Positions 35,426 through 44,870 are shown, numbered from the stretch's first letter. The stretch is 64,000 bases of DNA from a bacterium (GCA_035307765.1 DATGHU010000034.1:62001-126000), one strand, 5' to 3'. A program made the numbers and translations. Notes: generated by a model from the sequence alone, not told the origin.

Positions 35426-36769
35426 ATGGATCGCGAGCTGTTCCTGGGCATGGACCTTGGGTCAACCCTCTGCAAGGCGGCGGTCTGCGATAGGCGCGGG
35501 GGCATCATCGCCGAAGGGCATTCCCTCAGCCCTGCGGGGGGCGCGGGTCCGGGGCCGGAGGAGGCCCAACTTTCCGCGTGGTGGCGGGCGGCGTGTACCG
35601 CAGTGCAGGCCGCGTTCGCCGGGCGCGCCGAGGACCGGCGCCGCATCCGGGCGATCGGGGTCTCGTGCCGGTACCAGGCGGGAATCTTCCTCGACACGGA
35701 CGGCAGGGCGGTGGCCGCCCCGGGCCGGATCCCGGCGACGCGCGCCCTACCCGAAGTCCGCGAGGTGCACGAGGCAAACGGATGGGGTCCGCACGGGCCG
35801 CTCGCCTGCGGGTACGGGCCGTTCCTTGTCGGGGCGGCGCTGTGGCTTCGACGCCGGCACCCCCGCATCCACCGACGGGTCCGCCGCGTCGGCGCGCTTC
35901 ATGACTACATCGTCTTTCGCCTGTCCGGGGCCTGGGTCACGGACTATGCGACGGGCCCGGGGGGGGATCGCTGGCCGGTTGCCCCCTGCGCGCTCGCCGG
36001 ATTCGAGTCCTCAGCCTTCCCTGCGCCCCTTCCGATGGATACGCGCGCCGGGGGCCTCGCAACGGGGGCGGCGCGGGACCTCGACCTTCCGGCGGGGATT
36101 CCGGTCGCCGTCGGGGCGCAGGACGGAGCGTGCGCAAACTTCGGCGCGGGAGCCACCGAGCGGGGGGACGGGTGTGTGACGCTGTCGACGAACGCGGTCG
36201 TCCGGATCGTCACGGGCACCCTCGTCCCCGGGGTGTTCGGGTATGTCGTCGCGCCGTCGGGACGGTGGGCGTGGGTGCGGGGGATTCCCGGCGGCGGCCG
36301 CTTCCTGGATGCCGTCGTGGCGGCGCTGGACGGGTGCCCGACTCCGGCGACGGCCGACCGGCACGCCGCACTGTCTCCCCACGAACCCAGCAGTCCTCCC
36401 GTTCGCGTCCTGGATCTCCCCGTGCGGGACGTCAAAGAAATCCCGATGCGGGTCCGAGCGCTGCGGCGAAGCGGACATGCGCCCGGGGCGATCTACGCCG
36501 GAGCGGTTGACGACATTGTTTCGGCGGTAAGGGGCCTGGTCGCGGAAGCGAACGCCACCGGCGTCACCGCGCGGCGCTACGTGCTGACCGGAGGACTCAC
36601 CGCGGCGCCTCTGCTTCCGAAGCGCCTCGCCGAGGCGCTCGACGCCCCGGTGACCGCGGAGGTCCGGGAGGCCGCGGCTCGCGGAGCGGCGCGGCTCGCG
36701 GCGATGACGGTGGGGCAGCGCGCGGAGCGAATTTGGGAGGAGCACACGCCCGAGGGCGCTTCGGGATGA
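35426..36769 (+). CDS. FGGY-family carbohydrate kinase
   Basis: 447-residue sugar or polyol kinase of the xylulokinase/gluconokinase type. The phosphate-1 motif is LGMDLGSTLCKAAVCDRRG at the N-terminus. The adenosine region includes VAVGAQDGACANFGAG near residue 232 and LTGGLTAAPLLPKRLAEAL near residue 388. ATG 35426 gives the family start, and the upstream open frame overlaps the amidohydrolase gene. It lies 14 bases after that gene, so a hydrolysed import product may be phosphorylated here. That is inference, and the true sugar is unknown. Confidence 0.85.
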   Translation: MDRELFLGMDLGSTLCKAAVCDRRGGIIAEGHSLSPAGGAGPGPEEAQLSAWWRAACTAVQAAFAGRAEDRRRIRAIGVSCRYQAGIFLDTDGRAVAAPGRIPATRALPEVREVHEANGWGPHGPLACGYGPFLVGAALWLRRRHPRIHRRVRRVGALHDYIVFRLSGAWVTDYATGPGGDRWPVAPCALAGFESSAFPAPLPMDTRAGGLATGAARDLDLPAGIPVAVGAQDGACANFGAGATERGDGCVTLSTNAVVRIVTGTLVPGVFGYVVAPSGRWAWVRGIPGGGRFLDAVVAALDGCPTPATADRHAALSPHEPSSPPVRVLDLPVRDVKEIPMRVRALRRSGHAPGAIYAGAVDDIVSAVRGLVAEANATGVTARRYVLTGGLTAAPLLPKRLAEALDAPVTAEVREAAARGAARLAAMTVGQRAERIWEEHTPEGASG

Positions 36770-36784
36770 GGACGCGTGGGGCGC

Positions 36785-37075
36785 TTATTCCGGCAGGGCC
36801 GGGGGCTCCGCCTGGCCGGCCTGTTCGAGCAGCCGGGCCATCTCACTGTAGGCTTCCCGTTCTTCCTGGAGCACGAGATTGGTGACCTCGAGCCACCGGC
36901 GGTGCAGTTCGGAGGTTTCGGTCATCAAGGTGGCGAGCAGCCCGGTGAGCGTTTGGCGATCTTGACCCAAGATGGCGGTGGCCGCCTGCTCGGTCAGCTC
37001 ACGGCGGCGCCCCATGAACTCCGTCACCTGGATCCCGAACACCTTGAGCACTTTGCGCGCTTCAAGGTCGTCCAT
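36785..37075 (-). CDS. Small helical protein of unknown function
   Basis: 96 residues from ATG 37075, almost entirely alpha-helical and charged (EFMGRRRELTEQAATAILGQD, TETSELHRRWLEVTNLVLQEE), with a Glu/Pro tail. The predicted amphipathic helices suggest a coiled-coil or bundle. A GGGGGG precedes the start. I do not recognise a family, and codon use looks like its neighbours. It converges on the FGGY kinase gene with a 15-base gap. Confidence 0.6.
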   Translation of the reverse strand: MDDLEARKVLKVFGIQVTEFMGRRRELTEQAATAILGQDRQTLTGLLATLMTETSELHRRWLEVTNLVLQEEREAYSEMARLLEQAGQAEPPALPE

Positions 37076-37395
37076 CGCTGTGCCCCCCCTGCGCGACCAC
37101 CCCAGCCCAGGATTCCCCCTGCCCGTGCCAAAACCCTGGTATGAAGGGCCCGGCCCGGTAGTGCGGCCCTCCCGATCGCAGTCCACCACATCCCCCGAAA
37201 GGAGGCGGGCCTTGATGACATCGGGTGCAACCCATTGTCCGGCGCGGGGGACGGTCAGATCCGCAAGACGGCCGAGCGCGCATGCGGGGGGACCGGGCCC
37301 CGCACCCGCCGCGGCACACCACGTTCGCGCGCGGTCTCCCCGCCTCCAGGGGCGGGCGGTCTCGATCGCCTCGGGCTCACGGCGGACTGACGCGC
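37076..37395. other. 320-base divergent intergenic region
   Basis: The gap lies between the small helical protein gene (-) and the chromate transporter gene (+). It is as GC-rich as the genes, open in several frames, and I could not find a convincing coding sequence, a promoter with both boxes, or a terminator. The frame of the chromate transporter stays open back to 37225, but that text is Arg/Pro-rich and unlike the family. Confidence 0.5.
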
Positions 37396-38601
37396 GTGGC
37401 TGACCCCGCGGCCGGAGGCGGCGCCGACCCCGGCGTGGGGCGGACTCGAGCATCGCCGCCATCGGTGTTTCGGGGCTCGCTGTGGGAGGTCGCCGCGCTG
37501 TTCCTCAAGCTTGGAGTGATCGCCTTCGGCGGCCCGGCGGCACACGTCGCGATGATGCGCCGCGAGGTGGTCGATCGGCGGGGGTGGATCGGCGACCAAG
37601 AGTTCCTCGATCTGTTTGGCGCGGCGAACCTGATCCCCGGGCCGAGCTCGACGGAGATGGCGATCTTCCTCGGCTACGTCCGCGCGGGGTGGCCCGCGCT
37701 GATCCTGGCGGGGACCCTCTTCATTTTGCCCGCAATGCTGATGGTCCTGGCCCTAGCGTGGGCCTACGTGCGGTTCGGTTCGCTGCCCCAGGGCGAGTCG
37801 GCCCTGTACGGGATCAAACCGGTGATCATCGCCATCATCGCCCAAGCCCTCTGGCAATTGTCAAAGGGCGCCCTGAAGGATTGGCTGCTCGGACTGCTGG
37901 CCGCCGCCGTCATCCTCCTTTACGCGAGGGGAGAGAGTGTTCTCGCTCTGCTCGTGGGCGCCGGCGCCTTCATGGCAATCGTACGAGGTACGCGCCAGCG
38001 TGCGCACGTCATCGCCGCCATGCCCCCCGCCGCGCTGCCGGGCCTCGGATCCGCGATCGCCGCGGGGGTTCCCTTTTCTATGCCCGTGCTGTTTCTGACG
38101 TTCTTGAAGATTGGCGCGGTGGCGTACGGGAGCGGGTATGTCCTGTTGGCCTTCCTGCGCACCGACTTTGTGGTTCACCTTCACTGGTTAACCGACCGGC
38201 AACTGATTGATGCCATTGCCGTCGGCCACCTCACCCCCGGTCCCGTGTTCACCACCGCGACGTTCGTCGGCTACCTGACCGGTGGACTCCGGGGGGCACT
38301 GCTCTCCACGTTGGGGATTTTCCTGCCGTCCTTCATTTTCGTGGCACTGATCTATCCGCTCCTCCCTCGTGTCCGACGCTCACCGACGGCGCGGGCATTC
38401 CTCGACGGCGCGACCGCGGCGGCGCTTGGGTTGATGGCAGCCGTCACCTGGCAGCTGGGGCGCGCGGCCGTCGTTGATGTGGCGACCGCGGGAATGGCCG
38501 TCGCCACTTTGGGCGCCCTCCTCCGCTTCCGCGTAAATTCAGCAGTGTTGGTGATCGGGGGCGCCCTCCTGGGGATCGTGATCAAATCGATCCCCGGGTA
38601 G
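37396..38601 (+). CDS. chrA: Chromate efflux transporter (ChrA, CHR family)
   Basis: 401-residue two-domain CHR-family membrane protein. The first half has FLKLGVIAFGGPAAHVAMM and NLIPGPSSTEMAIFLGYVRAG. The second half repeats the pattern as FLKIGAVAYGSGYVLLAFL and HLTPGPVFTTATFVGYLTGG. About ten hydrophobic segments are visible. GTG 37396 gives the usual length. ChrA exports chromate by proton antiport. Many homologues in metal-poor settings have unknown cargo, so chromate resistance is not certain. Confidence 0.88.
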   Translation: MADPAAGGGADPGVGRTRASPPSVFRGSLWEVAALFLKLGVIAFGGPAAHVAMMRREVVDRRGWIGDQEFLDLFGAANLIPGPSSTEMAIFLGYVRAGWPALILAGTLFILPAMLMVLALAWAYVRFGSLPQGESALYGIKPVIIAIIAQALWQLSKGALKDWLLGLLAAAVILLYARGESVLALLVGAGAFMAIVRGTRQRAHVIAAMPPAALPGLGSAIAAGVPFSMPVLFLTFLKIGAVAYGSGYVLLAFLRTDFVVHLHWLTDRQLIDAIAVGHLTPGPVFTTATFVGYLTGGLRGALLSTLGIFLPSFIFVALIYPLLPRVRRSPTARAFLDGATAAALGLMAAVTWQLGRAAVVDVATAGMAVATLGALLRFRVNSAVLVIGGALLGIVIKSIPG

Positions 38602-38781
38602 CCGCCCGGTGCGCACGACGACCTCTCGAGGCTCGGCATCCCCGAGGGCAATGAAACCACGCGGCGGGCGATCCTCGGCCCCTGGCGGACCCCGCCGGAC
38701 GGCGAAATTACCCCCGACGCGCGCGGCGGCGGCAGTGCGGGGGTCGGGAGGACTCGGCGGCGGCGGGAGGAACACGGTGGC

Positions 38782-39423
38782 ATGACCCTGCGGGGTGTGA
38801 TTCTCGCCGGCGGCGCGAGCCAGCGGATGGGCCGGACCAAGGCGCTGCTGCCGGTTGGAGAAACAACCCTGATCGAGGCGGTGATCGCCCGGCTCCGCGA
38901 GGCCTGCCCCCAGATCTTGATCGTCACCAACACCCCTGAGCTGTACCGCCACCTCGGGATCCCGATGGCGCCCGACGCACTCCCCGGCCGGCAATCGCTT
39001 GTGGGGATCTACACCGGGATCCTGCATGCCGACGGTCCGGTGTTCGTGTGCGGGTGCGACATGCCGTTCCTCAACCCCGCGCTGATCCGCTACCTCGGCT
39101 CGCTCGCCGATGGGGTCGACGTGGTGATCCCGCGCCATCGCAGCGAGTACGAGCCGCTCCACGCTGTCTACACAGAGGCGTGCTTGGAACCGATCCGCCG
39201 GTGCGCGATGCGCCAGGGACGCAACACGGGGTTTCTCAGCGAGGTCCGCGTGCGGGTCGTCGAGCTCGAGGAAATCAGGCGGTTCGACCCCGACCTTCGA
39301 TCGTTTGCGAACGTCAATACGCCGGAGGATTACACTCGGCTGCGGGGGGCGCCCCCCGACCGGAGCGATCGAGGCGGGAAGCCAAACGGTTCCGGGGGCG
39401 GTCCCACGGACGCCGGCCGGTGA
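38782..39423 (+). CDS. mobA: Molybdenum cofactor guanylyltransferase
   Basis: 213-residue nucleotidyltransferase fold. The GTP-binding start is GVILAGGASQRMGRTKALLPVG, followed by DALPGRQSLVGIYTGI and VCGCDMPFLNPALI with the metal-binding Asp. The C-terminal FANVNTPEDYTRL is the family ending. It attaches GMP to molybdopterin for enzymes of the DMSO-reductase class. Related MobA-like proteins make the cytosine form. A possible GGGAGGAA ribosome site lies about 11 bases before ATG 38782. The 180 bases before it show no gene. Confidence 0.85.
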   Translation: MTLRGVILAGGASQRMGRTKALLPVGETTLIEAVIARLREACPQILIVTNTPELYRHLGIPMAPDALPGRQSLVGIYTGILHADGPVFVCGCDMPFLNPALIRYLGSLADGVDVVIPRHRSEYEPLHAVYTEACLEPIRRCAMRQGRNTGFLSEVRVRVVELEEIRRFDPDLRSFANVNTPEDYTRLRGAPPDRSDRGGKPNGSGGGPTDAGR

Positions 39424-39433
39424 ACCGGCTCCC

Positions 39434-42193
39434 CTAGGGCGCGCTGGTCTCCCGCTTCAGTTCCGCGAGCACGCGCCCCAGCGCGTCGATCTCCCGCCCG
39501 TAGGCGGCGAAATCACCGCTGCGCAGCGCGGCCTGCGCGCGTGCGTAATCCGCGTTCGCTTCGGCCACCAGCGCGGCCGCGCGCGTTTCCCCGGGCCCGC
39601 CGGCGGGCTGTGGGCCGGACGGGGGCGCAGGTCCCGTGGGCTGGGCGGACGCGCCCGGGGGCGGCGGGGGCCCCTCGACCGGCGTGCCGAAGATGCGGCC
39701 CAGCGAGGCCTCCAGCGTCGGCTCCATCGCGATCCGCGCCCCGTAGGCGACGATCACGCGCTTCAGCTCGGGGAGCGCACTGCCGGCGGCCTGGAGGTAC
39801 AGCGGCTCGATGTACAGGAGCGCGTCGGACACCGGAACAACGAGCAGGTTCCCGCGGATGACCTGGGAGCCCTGCTGGTTCCACAAGGTCAGCTGGCTGC
39901 TGATGACCGGATCCTGGTTGATCCGCGCCTCAATCTGCATAGGCCCGAACACCGTGCGATCCTTGGGAAACCGGTAGACGAGCAGCCGGCCGTAGTGGGG
40001 CATGTCGCTCCGGCCCGCCATCCACGCCACCATGTTGTCTTTGCCCGCCGGGGTGAATGGGAGGATGAGCGCAAACTCCTCGCCCTGCGCCGGGTCCAGC
40101 TTGAGGTTGACGTAGTACGGCTCCAGGGGCTGCGCGGCCCCGGAGAACAGCTCGTTGGGAAACACCCAGAGGTCCTCGCGGTTGTAGAAGACCCGCGGAT
40201 CCTTCATGTGGAACGTCGAGTAGAGTTGGGCCTGAATCGCAAACAGATCCTCGGGGTACCGGAGGTGGGCCGCGAGCGACGGCGGGAGCTCGGCGATCGG
40301 GCGGAAGAGCCCGGGGAAGATCCGCCCGTAGGCTTCGACCAAAGGATCCTGCGGGTCCACAACGTAGAAGCGGGTCGTCCCGTTGTAGGCGTCGACCACG
40401 ACCTTCACAGAGTTGCGAATATAATTGAGCCCGTTGGCCGGGTGCGCGTACGGGTACCCGGCGCTCGTGGTGTAGGCGTCCACGATCCAGTACAGGCGCG
40501 CGTCGGCGAGCACGAGATACGGATCGTGATCGAAGGTCAGCATCGGCGCGATGTGGGCCACCCGCTCTCGGACCTCGCGGTGGAACATCACCCGGCTCTC
40601 GGGGGTCACATCGTTAGTGAGCATGAGTTGCGAGGCCCCGAACCGGGTCGCAAACGCCAGCTTCGCCAGTGGGGCGGAGAGGGACACCCCGCCGGTCCCG
40701 TCGTAGGACGCGTAGACGTTCTGGTCGCCCTGCGGGTAGTCGAGCTCTTTGGTGCGGGTCTTCACGATGACGTATTGATCGGCCAGCAGGCCGTAGTACA
40801 GCTCCGGCCGAGCCACCCGAAGCCCGATCGGGCTCTGCGGCGGGATGTCCTTGATGTAGAACTCGGGGAGGCCCTCCCCGGAGATTCGATTCACCGGCGT
40901 CATGACCAGGCCGTAGCCGTGGGTGAAGACCAGGTGATCGTTGACCCACGTCCGCGCTTCGGGGGTGAGCCGGGCAAGATCGAGTTCCCGCGCTGAGAGC
41001 ATCACCTGCTGTTCGCGCCCGCCGATGTGGTACCGGTCGACGCCGACGTTCGTGAACGTATAGTACAGGCGGAGCCCCTGCAGCTGTGCGTAGGTGCGCA
41101 GCAGCGGCCGGTAGTCCCACAATCGGACGTTGTCGAGAACCGAGCGGTTCGCCTGCACGGTGGCCGGGGTCAGCGACTCGGTGGCGGGGAAGAGCTGCTC
41201 CTGCACCTGGTCGAGATTGAAGGCGTGGAGGGTCGCCTCGATGCTGTTTCGGATGTACGGCGCCTCCCGGTTCAGCTCGTTAGGCGACACCTCGAACTGT
41301 TGGACAAAAGAGGGATACACGCTGGTGCCCACGATCCACACGACGATCATCGCGGCGAGCGATCCGACCGCGACGCGGAGGGTCGGCAGCCACACCGAGG
41401 ACAGCATCAACACCCCGGTGGCCGCCGCGAGCACCATCAGAATCCGCAGGGCTGGCAGCGTCGCGTGCAGATCGGTGTACCCGGCGCCGAAGACCGCGCC
41501 GCGCGGAGAGAAGAGCAACCCGTACGCGTCGAGCCAAAACCCCGCCGCCCGCAGCAGCAGCAGCACCCCGGCGAGGACGGCCAGGTGAACGCGGGCGCCC
41601 CGCGGGATCGCCCAGACCCCGCGCAGCATCAGCGGCGCGAGATCGAGATAGTAGCCGGCCGCAACGATGAGCAAGGCGATGAAGATCCACGAGAACAGCC
41701 AATCGTACACCGCGGTGTATGCCGGGAGGATGAAGACATAGAACCCGACGTCCCGGTGGAACACCGGATCCGCGATACCGAACGGCACGCGGTGGAGCCA
41801 CAGCTGAAACGTCTGCCACGCCCCTCCGGCCGCTTGCCCGGCGAGCAGGCTGATGATCCCGGCGCCCGCCGCGAGGAGCGTGGCGGGGCGGAGCCGCACG
41901 ATGACCTGCCGGTAGGTGCGGCCGCCCGAAGGCTGTAGATCGATGACCCGTGGGATCTGGCGCAGCCGGAGGAGGGGCCGGGTGTTCACCCACAGGATCA
42001 CGAACACCGAGAGCGCCGCGACGAACGCCACCACCATTCCCGACACGATGGGGATCCAGAACACCGAGCGGTAGCCAACCTCGCCAAACCACAGCCACTC
42101 CGTGTAGGTGCGGGCAAGGCTCGGCAGCAGCACGAGCAGGGCGACCAGCAGGATCAGGAGCGTGCGGCGGAGCCGTCCGGGCCGGGCCGTCAT
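39434..42193 (-). CDS. UPF0182-family large membrane protein
   Basis: 919 residues. The N-terminal third has seven hydrophobic segments (TLLILLVALLVLLPSLARTY first), then a large soluble domain begins near residue 300 with PNELNREAPYIRNSI and RLWDYRPLLRTYAQLQGLR. The end is a Pro/Gly-rich linker (PPPPPGASAQPTGPAPP) and a final helix. This is the UPF0182 (COG1615) architecture, common in Actinobacteria, Chloroflexi and cyanobacteria. The function is not established. It is divergent from the SufT-like gene across 41 bases. Confidence 0.9.
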   Translation of the reverse strand: MTARPGRLRRTLLILLVALLVLLPSLARTYTEWLWFGEVGYRSVFWIPIVSGMVVAFVAALSVFVILWVNTRPLLRLRQIPRVIDLQPSGGRTYRQVIVRLRPATLLAAGAGIISLLAGQAAGGAWQTFQLWLHRVPFGIADPVFHRDVGFYVFILPAYTAVYDWLFSWIFIALLIVAAGYYLDLAPLMLRGVWAIPRGARVHLAVLAGVLLLLRAAGFWLDAYGLLFSPRGAVFGAGYTDLHATLPALRILMVLAAATGVLMLSSVWLPTLRVAVGSLAAMIVVWIVGTSVYPSFVQQFEVSPNELNREAPYIRNSIEATLHAFNLDQVQEQLFPATESLTPATVQANRSVLDNVRLWDYRPLLRTYAQLQGLRLYYTFTNVGVDRYHIGGREQQVMLSARELDLARLTPEARTWVNDHLVFTHGYGLVMTPVNRISGEGLPEFYIKDIPPQSPIGLRVARPELYYGLLADQYVIVKTRTKELDYPQGDQNVYASYDGTGGVSLSAPLAKLAFATRFGASQLMLTNDVTPESRVMFHREVRERVAHIAPMLTFDHDPYLVLADARLYWIVDAYTTSAGYPYAHPANGLNYIRNSVKVVVDAYNGTTRFYVVDPQDPLVEAYGRIFPGLFRPIAELPPSLAAHLRYPEDLFAIQAQLYSTFHMKDPRVFYNREDLWVFPNELFSGAAQPLEPYYVNLKLDPAQGEEFALILPFTPAGKDNMVAWMAGRSDMPHYGRLLVYRFPKDRTVFGPMQIEARINQDPVISSQLTLWNQQGSQVIRGNLLVVPVSDALLYIEPLYLQAAGSALPELKRVIVAYGARIAMEPTLEASLGRIFGTPVEGPPPPPGASAQPTGPAPPSGPQPAGGPGETRAAALVAEANADYARAQAALRSGDFAAYGREIDALGRVLAELKRETSAP

Positions 42194-42234
42194 GATACAA
42201 TATCTCTGGCGGCCACGATAAGGAGATGCAGGCG

Positions 42235-42546
42235 ATGATCACCAGAGACCAAGTCATCGAGGTCCTGAAGACCTGTTACGACCCGGAGATCCCGGTCAAC
42301 ATCTGGGATCTGGGGTTGATCTACGACATCACGATCGTCGAAGATGCCGTGAACATCAAGATGACGCTGACGGCGGTGGGATGCTCGCTGGGCCCGCAGC
42401 TGGTCGGCGAGGTGGAAACCAAGCTCCTCTGTGTCGACGGCGTCGAGGACTGCAAGGTCGAGATGATCTGGAGCCCACCGTGGACGCCCGAGCGCCTCAG
42501 CGACGACGGCCGGCTGTCGCTCCAGGCGATGGGGTTCCCGCTGTGA
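42235..42546 (+). CDS. MIP18/DUF59-family iron-sulfur assembly-like protein (SufT/PaaD type)
   Basis: 103 residues. The conserved core is KTCYDPEIPVNIWDLGLIYDI, followed by TLTAVGCSLGPQLVGEVE, the single reactive-type cysteine being in VGCSL. The ending WSPPWTPERLSDDGRLSLQ is typical of SufT. ATG 42235 lies 9 bases after AAGGAG. The ATG at 42226 directly abuts that site and is rejected. The family helps mature iron-sulfur proteins, with PaaD serving phenylacetyl-CoA oxidation. No suf or paa operon is adjacent. Confidence 0.87.
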   Translation: MITRDQVIEVLKTCYDPEIPVNIWDLGLIYDITIVEDAVNIKMTLTAVGCSLGPQLVGEVETKLLCVDGVEDCKVEMIWSPPWTPERLSDDGRLSLQAMGFPL

Positions 42547-42547
42547 G

Positions 42548-42937
42548 ATGAGCGCCGGGTTGACGGTCGTCGTCGCCGGCGACGACCTCCTCTTCTCCAC
42601 CCGGATCGCGGCGGCCCTCACCCGATACGGCCACCGACCGGTTCGCGCGGAGTCCCTTCCCGCCTTCGAGGCGGCGCTTCGGGCCGGGCCGGACGCCGTC
42701 ATCCTTAACCTCGCCTCGTGGACCCTCGATGCCACGGCGGCGATCCGGCGGACAAAGGGCACCCCCGGGATCCGGCCGGTTCCGCTCCTCGGCTTCTGCG
42801 GGCACGCCGATACCCGGCGCCAGGTGGCGGCCCGGGCGGCGGGGTGCGACCTCGTGGCGACGAACGGCGAAGTAACCAGTAGCCTCCAGCGGCTCCTCAC
42901 TGAGCTCCTTCCCGAATCCGCGACCCCCGGCGGGTAG
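42548..42937 (+). CDS. Receiver-like domain protein lacking the phosphoacceptor aspartate
   Basis: 129 residues with the alternating strand-helix layout of a CheY-type receiver (VVVAGDDLLFSTRIAAALTRYG and PDAVILNLASWTLDATAAIRR). Where a phosphoacceptor aspartate is expected the sequence has Asn (VILNLAS), and the conserved KP near the end is absent (LVATNGEV). It starts 1 base after the SufT-like stop. A pseudo-receiver that signals without phosphorylation is inferred. Confidence 0.65.
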   Translation: MSAGLTVVVAGDDLLFSTRIAAALTRYGHRPVRAESLPAFEAALRAGPDAVILNLASWTLDATAAIRRTKGTPGIRPVPLLGFCGHADTRRQVAARAAGCDLVATNGEVTSSLQRLLTELLPESATPGG

Positions 42938-43027
42938 CCGCCGGCGCGTGCCTGGCGGCCCCGACCCTCCGGTCCTTCCATCAGGCGATCCAGGTCTCCT
43001 CCACCCGTCCGTTCGCGGAGGTGCGAC

Positions 43028-43615
43028 ATGTGGCATAACCTGTTCGTCCCGGACCTCTCGGTCGCCGAGAAGATCGTGCGCCCGGTCCTCGTGTACGTGT
43101 TTCTGGTCATCGCCGTTCGCCTGGCGGGGCGGCGAGAACTGGCGCAGCTGAACTCGTTCGACCTTGTGGTGCTGATGATGCTGGCCAACACGGTGCAGAA
43201 CGCGACCATCGGCAACGACAACTCGATGGTCGGTGGCCTGATCGGGGTGAGCGCCCTACTGCTGGTGAATTATCTTGTCGTCCGCCTGTTCTACCGGTAT
43301 CCGCGGATCGACCGGCTCGTTGAAGGGAGCCCCACCGAGCTGATCCGTGAGGGACGCGTCCTCTCCGGCGCCCTTGCGCACGAGGCGATCACGGAAGAGG
43401 AGTTGATGGAGGCGATCCGCAAGCAGGGCCTGGGCACCGTCGCCGAAGTCGACCGGGCCGTCCTGGAAACGGGCGGGGCCATCAGCATCGTCGCCCACAA
43501 GCCCACGCCGATCGAGGAGCGGCTCCGCTTCGTCGAGCGAACGCTCGACGCGATCAGGGAAGAACTCGCACAGGTGCACCGCCTTGTCCAATCCGGCGGC
43601 CGAGCGACATCGTAA
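43028..43615 (+). CDS. DUF421 (YetF-family) membrane protein
   Basis: 195 residues with about three N-terminal membrane helices (VLVYVFLVIAVRLAG first) and a cytoplasmic domain with the family signature GRRELAQLNSFDLVVLMMLAN. It continues VEGSPTELIREGRVL and EEELMEAIRKQGL, and ends in a helical tail. ATG 43028 follows GGAGGTGCGAC. Members act as spore-germination or stress-associated membrane proteins in Bacillus. The role here is unknown. Confidence 0.88.
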   Translation: MWHNLFVPDLSVAEKIVRPVLVYVFLVIAVRLAGRRELAQLNSFDLVVLMMLANTVQNATIGNDNSMVGGLIGVSALLLVNYLVVRLFYRYPRIDRLVEGSPTELIREGRVLSGALAHEAITEEELMEAIRKQGLGTVAEVDRAVLETGGAISIVAHKPTPIEERLRFVERTLDAIREELAQVHRLVQSGGRATS

Positions 43616-43640
43616 TCGCCCGACCACTCCGCGCCTGGGG

Positions 43641-44870
43641 CTATCCTTGAGGACGCGCCGTATAGCGGTGCGTGTACTGCAGGGCGCAGGCCGCGCGCAA
43701 CGTCTGCTCGGAGTCGAATGCCGTCCCGAACCGGGCGATCGAGAACGCATCCAGGAACAGCGACGGCAGGCCGGTGTGGACGAGCTCCGCAAGCATCTCG
43801 CCGACGGCCGGACAGATCGAAAACCCGCCCACGCAGCAGCCGCTGGCCACGTAGAACCCATCGACGCTGGGCACGGCGCCCACGATCGGGCGCCCGTCGG
43901 GGGTCATCGTCGGCAGCCCGCCGCGGTGCTCGCGGATCGGAGGCAGTGCGTCGATGAGAAGTTGCTTGCGGATCGATTGGATGAGGCGTTCCAGCACGCG
44001 CATATCGAGGGGAAGATCGCCGACGGCGAAGTCGGGCGGCAACGCCTGCATGTCGTGAAACTGCGGATCGGCTTCGTAGCCGCCGATCATCAGGCCGCCC
44101 TGGTGGGAGCGCATATAGACGCCCGCGTCGTAGATCCGACAGATCGCGTGGCTCGCCTCGACCCCGGGGATGCGCTCGGTGATGCAGAGCTGATGGCGCA
44201 CGGGCACGAGGGGGACGCGCAGGCCGGCCCGCTCCGCCACCAGCCGGGCCCAGGCCCCCGCGGCGTCGATGACGATCGGCGTCCGGATCTCCCCCTGCGC
44301 GGTGATGACCTTCGTGACCCGGTCCTCCTCGATGCCGATCCCGGTGACGGGCGTGTTGGGGAGGAGGGTCGCGCCTCGTTGCTCGGCGGCCCGGGCGTAG
44401 CCGAGCGGGAGCTGGCCGGGCTCCTCGATATACAGGTCTGAGGGAATGTAGGCGATGATGCGGACATCGCGGGGCCGAATCAGCGGGGCGAGCAGCGACA
44501 TCTCGTCAAGGGAGATCGAGTAGGCCTCCAGGCCCAACGACTGCCCCGCGGCGATCTCGGCCTTGATCACGGCCTCATCCGGCTCGCCCCGGGCGATGCT
44601 GACGCTGCCCGATTGCACGATGGTTAGGGGCTGCCCCGTTTCCTCGGGGAAGCCCATGATCTTCTTCGCACTCAACGTCGACAGCCGCGACATGTCCGGA
44701 TCGAGCTGAATCTGCTTGACCAGCCCGGCGGCCCTCGGGGACGTCTGCGAGGCGACGTCGTGCGCATCGATCAAGACGATCCCTTCACGTCCCAGCGCCG
44801 CGAGGTGATAGGCGGTACTCGAACCGAACGCGCCCGCCCCAATGATCACGACCCCGGCCTCTTCGATCAC
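43641..44870 (-). CDS. FAD-dependent amino-acid oxidase/sarcosine-dehydrogenase-like oxidoreductase
   Basis: 409-residue DAO-superfamily flavoprotein. The dinucleotide motif VVIIGAGAFGSSTAYHLAALG starts near residue 7, and IDAHDVASQTSPRAAG carries the second FAD contact. The C-terminal GLPTMTPDGRPIVGAVPSVDG and YVASGCCVGGFSICPAVGEM complete the FAD site. It probably oxidises an N-methyl or secondary amine amino acid. It is a single gene converging on the DUF421 gene and shows no partner subunit. Confidence 0.85.
   Translation of the reverse strand: MIEEAGVVIIGAGAFGSSTAYHLAALGREGIVLIDAHDVASQTSPRAAGLVKQIQLDPDMSRLSTLSAKKIMGFPEETGQPLTIVQSGSVSIARGEPDEAVIKAEIAAGQSLGLEAYSISLDEMSLLAPLIRPRDVRIIAYIPSDLYIEEPGQLPLGYARAAEQRGATLLPNTPVTGIGIEEDRVTKVITAQGEIRTPIVIDAAGAWARLVAERAGLRVPLVPVRHQLCITERIPGVEASHAICRIYDAGVYMRSHQGGLMIGGYEADPQFHDMQALPPDFAVGDLPLDMRVLERLIQSIRKQLLIDALPPIREHRGGLPTMTPDGRPIVGAVPSVDGFYVASGCCVGGFSICPAVGEMLAELVHTGLPSLFLDAFSIARFGTAFDSEQTLRAACALQYTHRYTARPQG

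Noticed and set aside
39305-40996. 563-codon open frame on the plus strand
   Set aside because: It lies antisense to the well-supported UPF0182 gene. Its product is Arg/Gly/Glu-rich low-complexity text. High GC content suppresses stop codons on the opposite strand.
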